A stretch of DNA of 64,000 nt from contig PLRV01000078.1 in assembly GCA_003164925.1 (NCBI GenBank), positions 742-64,741 of the forward strand. The letters are read 5' to 3'. This document shows positions 1 to 8,534 of the stretch, in pieces. The DNA comes from Caulobacteraceae bacterium (GTDB lineage Bacteria; Pseudomonadota; Alphaproteobacteria; Caulobacterales; Caulobacteraceae). The stretch's first letter is position 1; each line of letters opens with the position of its first letter. The translations under genes were made by a program, and so were the position numbers. Under the pieces are notes generated by a model. The model was not told the origin of the DNA. It made no database searches and saw nothing but the letters and a program-made list of their open reading frames with translations.

Positions 1-284
1 CCCGTGATCATGTTCTTCACATAGTCAGCGTGCCCAGGGCAGTCCACGTGCGCATAGTGACGGTTCTTGGTCTCATATTCCACGTGCGCCGTGTTGATCG
101 TGATCCCCCGCGCCTTCTCTTCCGGAGCCGCGTCAATATCCGCATAGGACATCGCCTTGGCCCCGCCAGCCCGCGCCAGCGTGATCGTGATCGCCGCCGT
201 CAACGTCGTCTTGCCATGGTCAACGTGACCAATCGTGCCGATGTTGCAGTGCGGCTTGTTGCGTTGAAACTTTTCCTTGGCCAT
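1..284 (-). CDS. tuf: Elongation factor Tu, N-terminal part (cut by window edge)
   Basis: Translation elongation factor that carries aminoacyl-tRNA to the ribosome as a GTP complex. The visible 94 residues begin [20 protein letters not shown] and hold the P-loop GHVDHGKT, the switch I region with [12 protein letters not shown], and the switch II start DCPGHADY. The gene runs off the left edge, so only the start of the G domain is seen. It lies just downstream of tRNA-Gly and tRNA-Tyr on the same strand, the usual alphaproteobacterial arrangement, and is probably co-transcribed with them. The start ATG fixes the conserved N-terminus and is not in doubt. Confidence 0.97.
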   Translation of the reverse strand, partial: MAKEKFQRNKPHCNIGTIGHVDHGKTTLTAAITITLARAGGAKAMSYADIDAAPEEKARGITINTAHVEYETKNRHYAHVDCPGHADYVKNMIT

Positions 285-332
285 CGTGTAACCCTTCGCG
301 TCGTGGCGTTCGTTTTAACTCGAAAGAAGATT

Positions 333-406
333 TGGAGCGGGTAGCGGGAATCGAACCCGCATCCTCAGCTTGGAAGGCTGCTGCACTACCATTGTGCTAT
401 ACCCGC
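333..406 (-). tRNA. tRNA-Gly (anticodon TCC)
   Basis: On the minus strand the 74 nt fold as a cloverleaf. The 7-bp acceptor stem pairs GCGGGTA with TACCCGC, the anticodon loop is CTTCCAA giving TCC, and the T-arm is GCGGGTTCGATTCCCGC. The 3' CCA is encoded in the DNA. It sits between tRNA-Tyr and tuf, in the same direction. Confidence 0.96.
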
Positions 407-480
407 CGCCGCCGAAAGCCGGCCTGAGCGGGGTCGCCGCGATCTCCTCGTCTCAGAGAAGCCTTGCCTCGACCGGCGCG

Positions 481-565
481 TGGTGGGGGAAGTAGGACTC
501 GAACCTACGAAGGCTATGCCAGCGGATTTACAGTCCGCCCCCTTTGCCGCTCGGGACATTCCCCC
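481..565 (-). tRNA. tRNA-Tyr (anticodon GTA)
   Basis: On the minus strand this is an 85-nt class II tRNA with a long variable arm. The anticodon loop is CTGTAAA, giving GTA, and the T-arm is GTAGGTTCGAGTCCTAC. The acceptor stem pairs GGGGGAA with TTCCCCC, followed by A and an encoded CCA. It is the first gene of the tRNA-Tyr, tRNA-Gly, tuf unit. Confidence 0.96.
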
Positions 566-614
566 GCGCGCGCGCTCGAAGCTGTCGGAAAACCCTCCGC
601 ATACGACCGGGCCG

Positions 615-1565
615 ATGCTAGATCGACGCCTGTCAGATACCGAAGGCCGTCCAGGCCCCCAAATTGGAGCGCGTCTTATAGTGTCCCCTCCCCGCGAACG
701 CAACGACCGCTCAAGGCCTCGTGCGAAGCCTTTTTCCAAGCCGCGCGGACCGGACTTTTCAGAGGCCCGCGAGAACGGCCAAGGACATGATCCCTTGGCT
801 AGGGACAATCGTCACGGCCGATCCGGCCCTCGTCGGCGGGGCGGCGAGATCAGCCAGGACTGGGTGTGGGGCTGGCACGCGGTCAAAGCCGCCCTGGCCA
901 ATCCGCAACGCACGAACCTGCGGCGACTGCTGGTGAATCCAGCGCGCGTTCAGGACGTTGAAGCCGACGCCGTGCGCCTGGGCCTTAGGCCAGAGGCGCT
1001 GCCCCCCAGCGAGATCGGACAGTTGTTGCCGCCCAGCGCGGTGCACCAGGGTGTGGCCCTCCTCGCCGACCCCCCCGAACCCATGACCATTGAGGAACTG
1101 GCCGCGGCCGGCGGCGGCGTGCTCGTAATGCTGGATCAGGTGACCGACCCGCAAAACGTGGGCGCCATCTTCCGCTCAGCCGCGGCTTTCGGCGCGCGCG
1201 GCGTGATTCTGCAGGACCGACACGCGCCTGTGCTCGCCGGCGCCCTGGCCAAGGCGGCGGCTGGCGCGATAGATCACACACCCCACGCGCGAGTGGTTAA
1301 CTTGTCTCGGGCGTTGGAAGTCCTGACGGATGCGGGCTGGCGCGCGGTCGGCCTGGACGGCGGCGCGCCGGATTTCCTGGCGCAAGTGCTGGATGCGCGG
1401 CCCACCGTATTGGTGCTGGGCTCTGAAGGAGAAGGCCTGCGGCGTCTCGTCGGTGAACATTGCGACGCCCTAGCGCGCATCCCGATGCCGGGCGGAATGG
1501 AAAGTCTGAACGTATCGGCCGCCGCCGCCGTAGCGTTATACGCTGTAGTCCAAGCGCAAACCTAA
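615..1565 (+). CDS. rlmB: 23S rRNA 2'-O-methyltransferase, RlmB/TrmH (SpoU) family
   Basis: SAM-dependent 2'-O-ribose methyltransferase with the SPOUT trefoil-knot fold, probably acting on 23S rRNA. The substrate-binding domain begins at WVWGWHAVKAAL. The catalytic domain has motif 1 (LDQVTDPQNVGAIFRSAAAF), motif 2 (VLGSEGEGLRRL) and motif 3 (IPMPGGMESLNVSAAAAVALY), all intact. The open frame extends upstream through tRNA-Tyr, so the start is not fixed by the frame. ATG 615 is the first that clears the tRNA, while TTG 795 would remove a low-complexity basic leader. The Arg/Pro-rich leader is common in alphaproteobacterial RlmB. The family is certain; the exact rRNA target is inferred. Confidence 0.88.
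   Translation: MLDRRLSDTEGRPGPQIGARLIVSPPRERNDRSRPRAKPFSKPRGPDFSEARENGQGHDPLARDNRHGRSGPRRRGGEISQDWVWGWHAVKAALANPQRTNLRRLLVNPARVQDVEADAVRLGLRPEALPPSEIGQLLPPSAVHQGVALLADPPEPMTIEELAAAGGGVLVMLDQVTDPQNVGAIFRSAAAFGARGVILQDRHAPVLAGALAKAAAGAIDHTPHARVVNLSRALEVLTDAGWRAVGLDGGAPDFLAQVLDARPTVLVLGSEGEGLRRLVGEHCDALARIPMPGGMESLNVSAAAAVALYAVVQAQT
675..703 (-). promoter_or_regulatory. Probable sigma-70-type promoter for tRNA-Tyr/tRNA-Gly/tuf
   Basis: Reading the minus strand there is a -35 box TTGCGT (698-703), a 17-bp spacer and a -10 box TATAAG (675-680). A GC-rich discriminator follows, as is typical of stable-RNA promoters. The predicted start near 668 gives a leader of about 100 nt before tRNA-Tyr. It overlaps the 5' part of the oppositely oriented rlmB frame, which weakens the case for an upstream rlmB start. 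Confidence 0.5.
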
Positions 1566-1634
1566 CTCGCCTGCTGGGTGAATACTCTATCGGTGGACGT
1601 TGTAAGCGACTTGATTTCCAAGCCAAGCGTGCTT

Positions 1635-1663
1635 TTGTCACATCGGTATGATTTCTGTACGCT
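1635..1663 (+). promoter_or_regulatory. Possible promoter of the lipoprotein gene
   Basis: TTGTCA (1635-1640), a 17-bp spacer, then TACGCT (1658-1663), about 40 bp before the ATG at 1702. The -35 is good and the -10 is poor, so this is tentative. Confidence 0.3.
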
Positions 1664-1701
1664 AAGGATAACGTCTTGGACGTCGGGGATATGGGGGCTT
1701 C

Positions 1702-2874
1702 ATGCCTGTTCAAAAATCTTACTGGATCGCCGCCTTGGCCAGCGCGTGCGCCTGCGCCGTCCTGAGCGGATGCAGCCCTTCAGCGCCGGAAGCTTCGGCC
1801 CCGCCCGCGCCGCCGCCTGAAGCGCCGCCGCCGCCGCTGGCCGGCGGCCCCATAGCCTCCAACGACCTGCCGCCGACGGTCGTGACCATGAACCCGATTC
1901 CCAACCCGGGCGACCTATCGCCTCAGGATCGCCGGCGGATCTACGGCCCCGGCTATCGGCTGAGTGAAGGCGGCCACGTCTACCGGACGGCCGGCCATCG
2001 GATCGAGCGGGTCTCTCGCGTGTCCCCTGCGCCGGTTCGCGCACAAACGGTGAGCACGCCTCCCGTCGCCGCAGCCCGGCCGCCGATCGCCGCCGTTGCG
2101 CCGCCGCCTACGCCGCCAACCAAGCTTCAGCAGTTGCAAACCGCCGTCAGCCAATCGGCGACCCAGGGCGCTAGCCTCTCGGTGTCCCCCGATATCGTTC
2201 AGGGCAAGCCCGGCGGCGTGTCCCTGTCCCTGCCCGGCAACCTGTTCGATATGCTGCGAGACCAGGCCGCCAAGTTCGGCTTCCGCCGCGCCGCCCGTCA
2301 GGCCGAGGTCTCCGCCACCCTGGCCGGGAACGGCTACGCCATTAGCCCTGCAAATCCCCAGACCGTGCCTCTAAAACACGGCGAGGCGCCGAAGTTCTTC
2401 TGGCAGGTAACGCCCGGCCAGAACGCCAATGGCCCGCTCCAAGCCCAGGTCAATGCTACGCTCACCGGCCAAGGCGCGCCCAAGCTGTTGTCGCTGGGTT
2501 CGCTGCAGTCAGCGGCGGTCCAGGTTGCGGCCCAGGCTGAGCAAACCGCGAATGGTCTGCACCTGCCATCGCTGTCGCACTTCCTGGCCAAGCTGTTTGG
2601 TCATGCTGACCAAGCCGCGCCCGCCAGCGCCGCGCCCAGCCCCTCGGCCAGCCCGCTGCACGACGTTACCTTGCCGGTCATCGGCCGCATGTCGGTTCGC
2701 GCCCAGGTCGCCGCCTTCCTGGCGTTCTTGGCTGTGCTGATCCTGCTGCTGATCCAGCGCAACATGGCCGACCAACGCCGCTCCGCCGAACGCCGTCGCT
2801 ATCGCAGCATGAACTCGGGCTATCGTCCGATGGACATGGATGCGGAACCCTCGGAGCCGGCGCCCGCCAGCTAA
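1702..2874 (+). CDS. Unknown lipoprotein with a C-terminal membrane anchor
   Basis: This 390-residue protein is not recognised as a named family. It opens with a lipoprotein signal peptide ending in the lipobox LSGC near residue 24, then a Pro/Ala-rich linker. A short conserved-looking block (NDLPPTVVTMNPIPNPGDLS) and a segment with RRIYGPGYRLSEGGHVYRTA follow. A globular region lies at about residues 165-290, with alternating small and hydrophobic residues. Near residues 330-350 the strongly hydrophobic stretch VAAFLAFLAVLILLLIQ looks like a membrane helix, followed by a basic tail. An N-terminal lipid anchor and a C-terminal helix would tie both ends to membrane, possibly bridging the periplasm. 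It stands alone between rlmB and a terminator. Confidence 0.7.
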   Translation: MPVQKSYWIAALASACACAVLSGCSPSAPEASAPPAPPPEAPPPPLAGGPIASNDLPPTVVTMNPIPNPGDLSPQDRRRIYGPGYRLSEGGHVYRTAGHRIERVSRVSPAPVRAQTVSTPPVAAARPPIAAVAPPPTPPTKLQQLQTAVSQSATQGASLSVSPDIVQGKPGGVSLSLPGNLFDMLRDQAAKFGFRRAARQAEVSATLAGNGYAISPANPQTVPLKHGEAPKFFWQVTPGQNANGPLQAQVNATLTGQGAPKLLSLGSLQSAAVQVAAQAEQTANGLHLPSLSHFLAKLFGHADQAAPASAAPSPSASPLHDVTLPVIGRMSVRAQVAAFLAFLAVLILLLIQRNMADQRRSAERRRYRSMNSGYRPMDMDAEPSEPAPAS

Positions 2875-2901
2875 GCGCCCGCGTCACCCAACGTCACTGA
2901 G

Positions 2902-2935
2902 CGCCCTCCCGGCTCCCCGGGAGGGCGTTTTTGTT
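2902..2935 (+). terminator. Rho-independent terminator after the lipoprotein gene
   Basis: An 11-bp GC-rich stem, CGCCCTCCCGG (2902-2912) with CCGGGAGGGCG (2917-2927), has a 4-nt loop and is followed by TTTTTGTTT. It lies directly between two convergent genes and abuts the stop codon of metG. Confidence 0.9.
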
Positions 2936-4659
2936 TAGGCTTCGCCCCCACCGCCAAAGCGTGTCGCCCATTCGGCGACCTGGACATCCTCCACCTTGCG
3001 GAACAGGACCTCCGGGACGCTCACAGCACGGCCGGGCTCCAGACGCGACAATTCCGCCTCGCCGTCCGAGCTGGGCCATGCGCCCGGATAGGCCTCGCCC
3101 ACAGCATCGGCGATCTTGCCGGCCGTGAACGGCAGGATGGGTCCGCACAGGCGCGAGAACAGGGCCACCAGGTTCAGCCCCGTGCGCACGATCACGGCCG
3201 CGCGCGCCGGATCGGTCTTGATCGCGGTCCAGGGGGCGGCCTCCTGCAGGTACTGGTTGCCCAGGACCCACAGCTCGCGCAGGACCTGGGCGGACTTGCG
3301 CACCTCGATCGCCTCCATCTGCCCGGTCAGATCGGCCAGCTTCTGGGAGACGTCGTCATAGAGCTTGCGCTCCAGCTCTCCCGGCTCGCCGCCTGCGGGG
3401 ACCTGGCTCTCGAACCGGGTTTCGCAGAACTTCAGGATACGGTTGACGAAGTTGCCCAACACGTCGGCCAGATCGCGATTGGTCGCTGACTGGAACTGCT
3501 CCCAGGTAAAGGCGGTGTCGGAACTTTCCGGCGTATTGGCCGTCAGATACCAGCGCCAGTAGTCGGGCGGCAAAAGCTCCAGCGCCTGGTCCATGAACAC
3601 CCCGCGCCCTTGCGAGGTGGAGAACTTGCCGCCGTACCAGTTCAGCCAGTTGAAGGCCTTCAGGGTGTCCACCAGCTTCCACGGCTCGCCTGAACCGATG
3701 ATCGTCGCGGGGAAACTGACCGTGTGGAACGCCACATTGTCCTTGCCCATGAACTGGACGTAGCGGACCTGATCGGCGCCGGCGTCGGTGCGCCACCAGA
3801 CGCGCCAGTCGCGTAGCTTGCCATCTTCCAGGTTGTCGGCCCACTCCTGGGTCGCGGCGATGTATTCGATGGGGGCGTCGAACCAGACGTAGAACACCTT
3901 GTCCTCAAACCCCGGCCGGGGCAGGCCGTGGCGCGTGACCGGCACCCCCCAGGCCAGGTCGCGCGTGATGCCGCGGTCGATCAGGCCCTCGTCCAGGTGC
4001 TTGTAGGCGATGGAGCGGGGCAAGGCGGGCCAGTCGTCCTTGCTGTCGATGAAGGCGCGGATCTGCGCCTCCAGCTTGGTCTGCAGCAGATAGAGGTGGC
4101 GCGTCTCGCGCACCTCGATGTTGCGCGAACCGGAAATGGCCGAATAGGGCGCGATCAGGTCGGTGGGATCCAGCAGCCGCCCGCAGTTGTCGCACTGGTC
4201 GCCGCGCGCCGGGGTGAAGTTGCAGTGCGGGCAGGTTCCCTCCACATAGCGGTCCGGCAGGAAGCGTTTGTCGTCGACCGAATAGACCATGTGGTCGGTG
4301 CGCTCCTCGATCAGACCCCTATCTTCGAGGATCTCGGCGAAGTGCTGCGTCAGGCGGTGGTTCTGGGGCGAGGAAGACCGGCCGAACCAATCCCAGGACA
4401 GGCCATAGGCCCGGCCGATGTCGTGCTGCAGCTGGTGCTGCTCGTCGCAATAGTCCGAGACGTTCTGGCCGGCGGCGGCGGCGGCCAGTTCGGCCGGCGT
4501 GCCATGCTCGTCGGTGGCGCAGATGTAGAGCACCTCATGGCCTTGCGCCCTTTGAAAGCGGGCATAGACGTCCGCCGGCAGCATCGAGCCCGCCAGATTG
4601 CCCAGGTGTTTGATCCCGTTGATGTAAGGCAGGGCGGAGGTGATCAGGATGCGGGCCAT
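2935..4659 (-). CDS. metG: Methionine-tRNA ligase
   Basis: Class I aminoacyl-tRNA synthetase that charges tRNA-Met. The start chosen gives [20 protein letters not shown], with the HIGH-like element in [11 protein letters not shown]. The open frame continues 46 codons upstream, but that part is Arg/Ser-rich and unlike the family. A zinc-knuckle pair CPHC...CDNC lies near residues 140-160 and the KMSKS-like loop reads KFSTSQG. The 574-residue length fits the short alphaproteobacterial form without the C-terminal EMAP-like domain. There is no strong Shine-Dalgarno at the chosen start. It is transcribed divergently from the DMT transporter. Confidence 0.95.
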   Translation of the reverse strand: MARILITSALPYINGIKHLGNLAGSMLPADVYARFQRAQGHEVLYICATDEHGTPAELAAAAAGQNVSDYCDEQHQLQHDIGRAYGLSWDWFGRSSSPQNHRLTQHFAEILEDRGLIEERTDHMVYSVDDKRFLPDRYVEGTCPHCNFTPARGDQCDNCGRLLDPTDLIAPYSAISGSRNIEVRETRHLYLLQTKLEAQIRAFIDSKDDWPALPRSIAYKHLDEGLIDRGITRDLAWGVPVTRHGLPRPGFEDKVFYVWFDAPIEYIAATQEWADNLEDGKLRDWRVWWRTDAGADQVRYVQFMGKDNVAFHTVSFPATIIGSGEPWKLVDTLKAFNWLNWYGGKFSTSQGRGVFMDQALELLPPDYWRWYLTANTPESSDTAFTWEQFQSATNRDLADVLGNFVNRILKFCETRFESQVPAGGEPGELERKLYDDVSQKLADLTGQMEAIEVRKSAQVLRELWVLGNQYLQEAAPWTAIKTDPARAAVIVRTGLNLVALFSRLCGPILPFTAGKIADAVGEAYPGAWPSSDGEAELSRLEPGRAVSVPEVLFRKVEDVQVAEWATRFGGGGEA

Positions 4660-4813
4660 GGCGGCTTTCGGCGAAGGAGGCGCAGACGAGACTCTGGAGG
4701 GAAGCGCCATATAAGCCGCCGCGCTCGAAATCTGAAGAACCAAGCTGCGTCGACGCCTTCTGCGCGCAGATGTCGAAATAGACGCCGGCGCGGGCAAGGC
4801 TTAGCCTGCGATC

Positions 4814-5899
4814 ATGACGAACGCCCCGGCCCCATCGCCAGCCTCCATCCTCTGGCCCGGCGCCCCCATGGCCCTAGGGGCGGCGGCCCTGTTCGGCTTC
4901 AGCACCCCGGCGGCCAAGCTGCTGATCGCCCACGGCGCAGACCCTATTCTGTTGGCCGGCTTGCTCTATCTGGGTTCGGGAGTCGGTCTGGCCGTCGTCC
5001 ACGCCGCGCGCGGTCGTCTGATCGCGGCCAAGGAAGCCCCGCTGCAAGGATCCGACTGGTCATGGCTCGCCCTGGCGACCTTGGCCGGCGGCGTGGCGGG
5101 GCCAATTTTACTGATGATCGGCCTTCAGGGCACCCCCGCCGCGGCGGGCGCGCTGCTGCTCAATGTGGAGGGCCTGGCAACCATGGCCATCGCCTGGCTG
5201 GTGTTTCGCGAGCATGTCGATCGCCGCCTGCTTGTCGGGGCGGGCGCCATCCTGGCGGGCGGGGCGTTGCTGTCATGGCAGGGACAGGGCGGCGCCTTGG
5301 GCCTGCCGGCCCTAGCCATCGTGGGCGCCTGCCTGGCTTGGGCGGTGGACAATAATCTGACTCGCAAACTGTCCGCCGCCGACCCGGTGCAAATGGCGGC
5401 GATCAAGGGCCTGACGGCGGGCTCGGTCAATCTGGCCATCGCCTTCGCCCGGGGGGCGCATGCGCCCTCAGCCACGATCATCGCGGCGGGCATGGCCACC
5501 GGCCTGTTGGGCTATGGGATCAGCCTGACGATGTTTATTCTGGCGCTACGCCATCTGGGCGCGGCCCGCACCAGCGCCTATTTCTCCACCGCCCCGTTCC
5601 TGGGCGCCGCGCTGGCGCTGGTCCTGTTCCGCGAGCCGGTCACGGCCCAAATAACCGGCGCCGCCCTGCTGATGGGCCTGGGCGTGTGGCTGCACCTATC
5701 TGAGCGACACGAGCACGAACATGAGCACGAATCGCTAGAGCACGAGCATCGGCATGGGCATGACGCGCATCACCAGCACGCCCACGCCCCGGGCGACCCG
5801 CCCGGCGACACCCATACGCACCGTCATCGCCACGCGCCGCTACGCCACAGCCACCCCCACTATCCGGACCTGCACCACAGGCATGGCCACGCCCGGTAG
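4814..5899 (+). CDS. EamA/DMT-family transporter with a histidine-rich C-terminal tail
   Basis: A ten-helix drug/metabolite transporter built from two EamA repeats; the first helix pair carries LFGFSTPAAKLLIAHGADPI. The membrane part ends near residue 298 at LLMGLGVWLHLSERHE. The last 60 residues or so are extraordinarily rich in His, Glu and Asp (HEHEHEHESLEHEHRHGHD, then further HxH pairs), predicted to lie in the cytoplasm. Such a tail is expected to bind Zn, Ni, Co or Cu ions and suggests metal handling rather than a generic metabolite role. Substrate is not known. No metal regulator or operator is evident nearby. Confidence 0.85.
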   Translation: MTNAPAPSPASILWPGAPMALGAAALFGFSTPAAKLLIAHGADPILLAGLLYLGSGVGLAVVHAARGRLIAAKEAPLQGSDWSWLALATLAGGVAGPILLMIGLQGTPAAAGALLLNVEGLATMAIAWLVFREHVDRRLLVGAGAILAGGALLSWQGQGGALGLPALAIVGACLAWAVDNNLTRKLSAADPVQMAAIKGLTAGSVNLAIAFARGAHAPSATIIAAGMATGLLGYGISLTMFILALRHLGAARTSAYFSTAPFLGAALALVLFREPVTAQITGAALLMGLGVWLHLSERHEHEHEHESLEHEHRHGHDAHHQHAHAPGDPPGDTHTHRHRHAPLRHSHPHYPDLHHRHGHAR

Positions 5900-5961
5900 A
5901 CGTTGACCGTTAGACGTTGCCTGGGCTTGGCCGCACGTGCGCGGCGCCCTAGGCTTAGGCC

Positions 5962-6792
5962 TTGGTTCAGATCATCCCCATCGACGACCCTGAAGACCCA
6001 CGGGTCGCCGTCTATCGCCACGTGCGCGAGCGCGATCTTGTCGGGCGGAAAGGCGGATTCATCGCCGAGGGCGAAGTGGTGCTGCGCGTCCTGCTGACGG
6101 GCGGCGGACCGCACCAAGCGGCCTCGCTTCTGGTCGACGCCAAGCGGCTCGACAAGCTGGAGCCCTTGACCGCCCATCTGCCCAGCAACGTCCCGGTATA
6201 CGTCGCGGGCCAGGCGGTGCTGGACGACATCGCGGGCTTCCATATCCACCGGGGCATACTGGCCCATGGCCTGCGCGCGCCGGACGCGGACGCGGCGACG
6301 CTGCTGGCGACCCTGGGCGAGCGGGCGCTCGTGCTGGGCCTTTATGGCATAGCCAACCACGACAACATGGGCGGCCTGTTCCGTAACGCCGCGGCGTTCG
6401 GGGTGGACGCCGTGCTGCTGGACGCCGCCTCGTGCGATCCGCTTTATCGCAAATCCATCCGTGTCTCGGTCGGGGCGGCCCTGAAGGTTCCGTTCGCGCG
6501 CGTGGCCCCAGGCGAGGACGCCCTGGCTATCCTGGAGGCCGCAGGCATCGGCGCCCTTGCGCTCAGCCCCGGCGCCGCCAAACCGCTGACCGACCTTGAG
6601 CCGCCCGCGCGCGCCGCGTTGCTGCTGGGCGCCGAAGGCCCCGGCCTGTCGCCGGCCGTGCTGGCCCGCGCAAGGCCGTTCTGTATTCCCATGGCCCCGG
6701 GCTGGGATTCGCTAAACGTCGCCAGCGCCAGCGCCATCGCGCTGCATGAACTGACGCGCCGTACTGAAACGCGTGCGTGTCCCCCAGGCTGA
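5962..6792 (+). CDS. SpoU/TrmH-family RNA 2'-O-methyltransferase
   Basis: A 276-residue SPOUT methyltransferase, distinct from the RlmB-like enzyme at 0.6 kb. Motif 1 is LYGIANHDNMGGLFRNAAAF, motif 2 is LLGAEGPGLSPAVL, and motif 3 is IPMAPGWDSLNVASASAIAL. The N-terminal 100 residues are the substrate-recognition domain found in TsnR/RlmB-type proteins. The start is TTG at 5962; no in-frame ATG precedes the conserved region. The target RNA cannot be told from sequence. It is followed closely by pgm. Confidence 0.85.
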   Translation: MVQIIPIDDPEDPRVAVYRHVRERDLVGRKGGFIAEGEVVLRVLLTGGGPHQAASLLVDAKRLDKLEPLTAHLPSNVPVYVAGQAVLDDIAGFHIHRGILAHGLRAPDADAATLLATLGERALVLGLYGIANHDNMGGLFRNAAAFGVDAVLLDAASCDPLYRKSIRVSVGAALKVPFARVAPGEDALAILEAAGIGALALSPGAAKPLTDLEPPARAALLLGAEGPGLSPAVLARARPFCIPMAPGWDSLNVASASAIALHELTRRTETRACPPG

Positions 6793-6845
6793 GGCGAGGC
6801 AGATCGACATTGTGCCCTTCCGAGGCGAAGGCTACCAATTCCCAT

Positions 6846-8492
6846 ATGCATCCTCGAGCCGGCCAACGCGCCCTTCCTGAAGATCTGGTGGATCTGAACG
6901 CCCTGCTCAGGGCCTACTACGACCGGCGCCCCGACCCGTCCGATCCGGCCCAGCGGGTCAGTTTTGGCACATCGGGCCATCGGGGATCGAGCCTCGACGG
7001 CGCGTTCAACGAAGATCACATCGCGGCCATAACCCAGGCGATCGTGGAATATCGCGCCGCCCAGGGCGTGACCGGGCCCATGCTGGTGGGCCGCGACACC
7101 CACGGCCTGTCCGAGCCCGCATGGCGGACGGCGCTGGAGGTGTTGGCGGGCAACGATGTGGAGGCGCTGATCGACTCCCGGGACGGCTTCACGCCAACCC
7201 CGGCGGTGTCCCACGCCATCCTGGGTCTGAACCGGGCCGCGACGCGCGGTCAGGTGGACGGCATCCTGATCACGCCCTCGCACAACCCTCCACGCGACGG
7301 CGGATTTAAATACAATCCGCCCTCCGGCGGGCCGGCCGGATCGGACGCCACCAACGCCATCGCGGCGCGGGCCAATGCGCTGCTGGAAAGCGGCCTGAGG
7401 GACGTGCGCCGGACCTCGTTCGAACGGGCGCTGGCCAAGGCCGGGCGCTATGATTTTCTGGCCCGCTACGTCGACGATCTGCCCAATATCCTGGATCTGG
7501 AAGCGATCCGCCGCGCGGGCGTGCGGATCGGCGCCGATCCCCTGGGCGGCGCCAGCGTCGGCTATTGGGGCGAGATCGCCGACCGCCACCGGTTGGACCT
7601 GACGGTGGTCAACACCGCGGTCGACCCGCGCTGGGCATTCATGCCGTTGGACACCGACGGCAAGATCCGCATGGATTGTTCCTCGCCCTCGGCCATGGCC
7701 AACCTGATCCAGACCATGGGTGCGCCGGGTCTGTACGACATCGGCGTGGGCAACGACGCGGACGCCGACCGGCACGGCATCGTCACGCCCGACGGCGGCT
7801 TGATGAACCCGAACCACTACCTCGCCGTGGCCATCGCCTACCTGTTCAGCCATCGCGAGCATTGGCGATCCGACGTCGCGGTGGGCAAGACGCTGGTGTC
7901 GTCGTCCATGATCGACCGGGTAACGGCGGCCTTGGGCCGGCGGCTGTTCGAGACCCCGGTGGGATTCAAGTACTTCGCGCCCGGTCTGTTTGACGGAAGC
8001 CTCGGCTTCGGGGGCGAAGAATCGGCTGGCGCGGCCTTCCTGCGCTTGGATGGCGCAGTATGGACGACGGACAAGGATGGCCTGTTGCTGGCTTTGCTCG
8101 CCGCCGAGATTCTCGGCGTGACGGGCAGGAGTCCGAGCGAACTGTATGAGGCGCTCACCGTCACGCACGGAAATCCCGCCTACGCCCGCGTGGATAACCC
8201 GGCGTCGCGCGCGCAGAAGGCGCGGCTTGGCGCGCTGAGCCCGCAGGACGTCAGGGTCAGCGAACTGGCGGGCGAGCCGGTCACGCATGTGCTGACCCGG
8301 GCGCCGGGCAACGATGAGCCTATCGGCGGCCTGAAGGTCGTGACCGAAAACGCCTGGTTCGCCGCCCGACCCTCGGGCACCGAGGACGTCTATAAGATTT
8401 ACGCCGAGTCCTTCCTGGGCGAAGATCACCTGCGTCAGGTCCAGGATCAGGCGCGCGAGGTGGTCGCCCAGGCGCTGGGCTCCACGACCTGA
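6846..8492 (+). CDS. pgm: Alpha-D-glucose phosphoglucomutase
   Basis: Interconverts glucose-1-phosphate and glucose-6-phosphate, feeding ADP-glucose and glycogen synthesis or glycolysis. The four landmarks of the phosphohexomutase family are present: FGTSGHRGSSLDGAFNEDH at the N-terminus, the phosphoserine loop ILITPSHNPPRDGGFKYNPP, the metal loop VGNDADADRHG and the sugar loop GFGGEESAG. The C-terminal phosphate loop ARPSGTEDVYKIYAE completes the set. Length (548 residues) fits the Pgm subfamily. The start is the ATG that gives MHPRAGQRALPEDLVDLNAL; the open frame runs 23 codons further but would overlap the upstream methyltransferase. It lies far from the glg operon at 56-64 kb but serves the same pathway. 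Confidence 0.96.
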   Translation: MHPRAGQRALPEDLVDLNALLRAYYDRRPDPSDPAQRVSFGTSGHRGSSLDGAFNEDHIAAITQAIVEYRAAQGVTGPMLVGRDTHGLSEPAWRTALEVLAGNDVEALIDSRDGFTPTPAVSHAILGLNRAATRGQVDGILITPSHNPPRDGGFKYNPPSGGPAGSDATNAIAARANALLESGLRDVRRTSFERALAKAGRYDFLARYVDDLPNILDLEAIRRAGVRIGADPLGGASVGYWGEIADRHRLDLTVVNTAVDPRWAFMPLDTDGKIRMDCSSPSAMANLIQTMGAPGLYDIGVGNDADADRHGIVTPDGGLMNPNHYLAVAIAYLFSHREHWRSDVAVGKTLVSSSMIDRVTAALGRRLFETPVGFKYFAPGLFDGSLGFGGEESAGAAFLRLDGAVWTTDKDGLLLALLAAEILGVTGRSPSELYEALTVTHGNPAYARVDNPASRAQKARLGALSPQDVRVSELAGEPVTHVLTRAPGNDEPIGGLKVVTENAWFAARPSGTEDVYKIYAESFLGEDHLRQVQDQAREVVAQALGSTT

Positions 8493-8534
8493 ACCGGGCC
8501 TGTAGCGCCGGGTGTAAAGCCGCTGATCCGGTCT

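Noticed and set aside
480-614. N-terminal extension of RlmB through tRNA-Tyr
   Set aside because: The frame is open by chance across the tRNA gene; a coding start there would overlap a certain tRNA.
3928-5355. Long plus-strand frame opposite metG
   Set aside because: It is the complement of metG and its leader, with no ribosome site or family match; GC-rich third positions keep antisense frames open.
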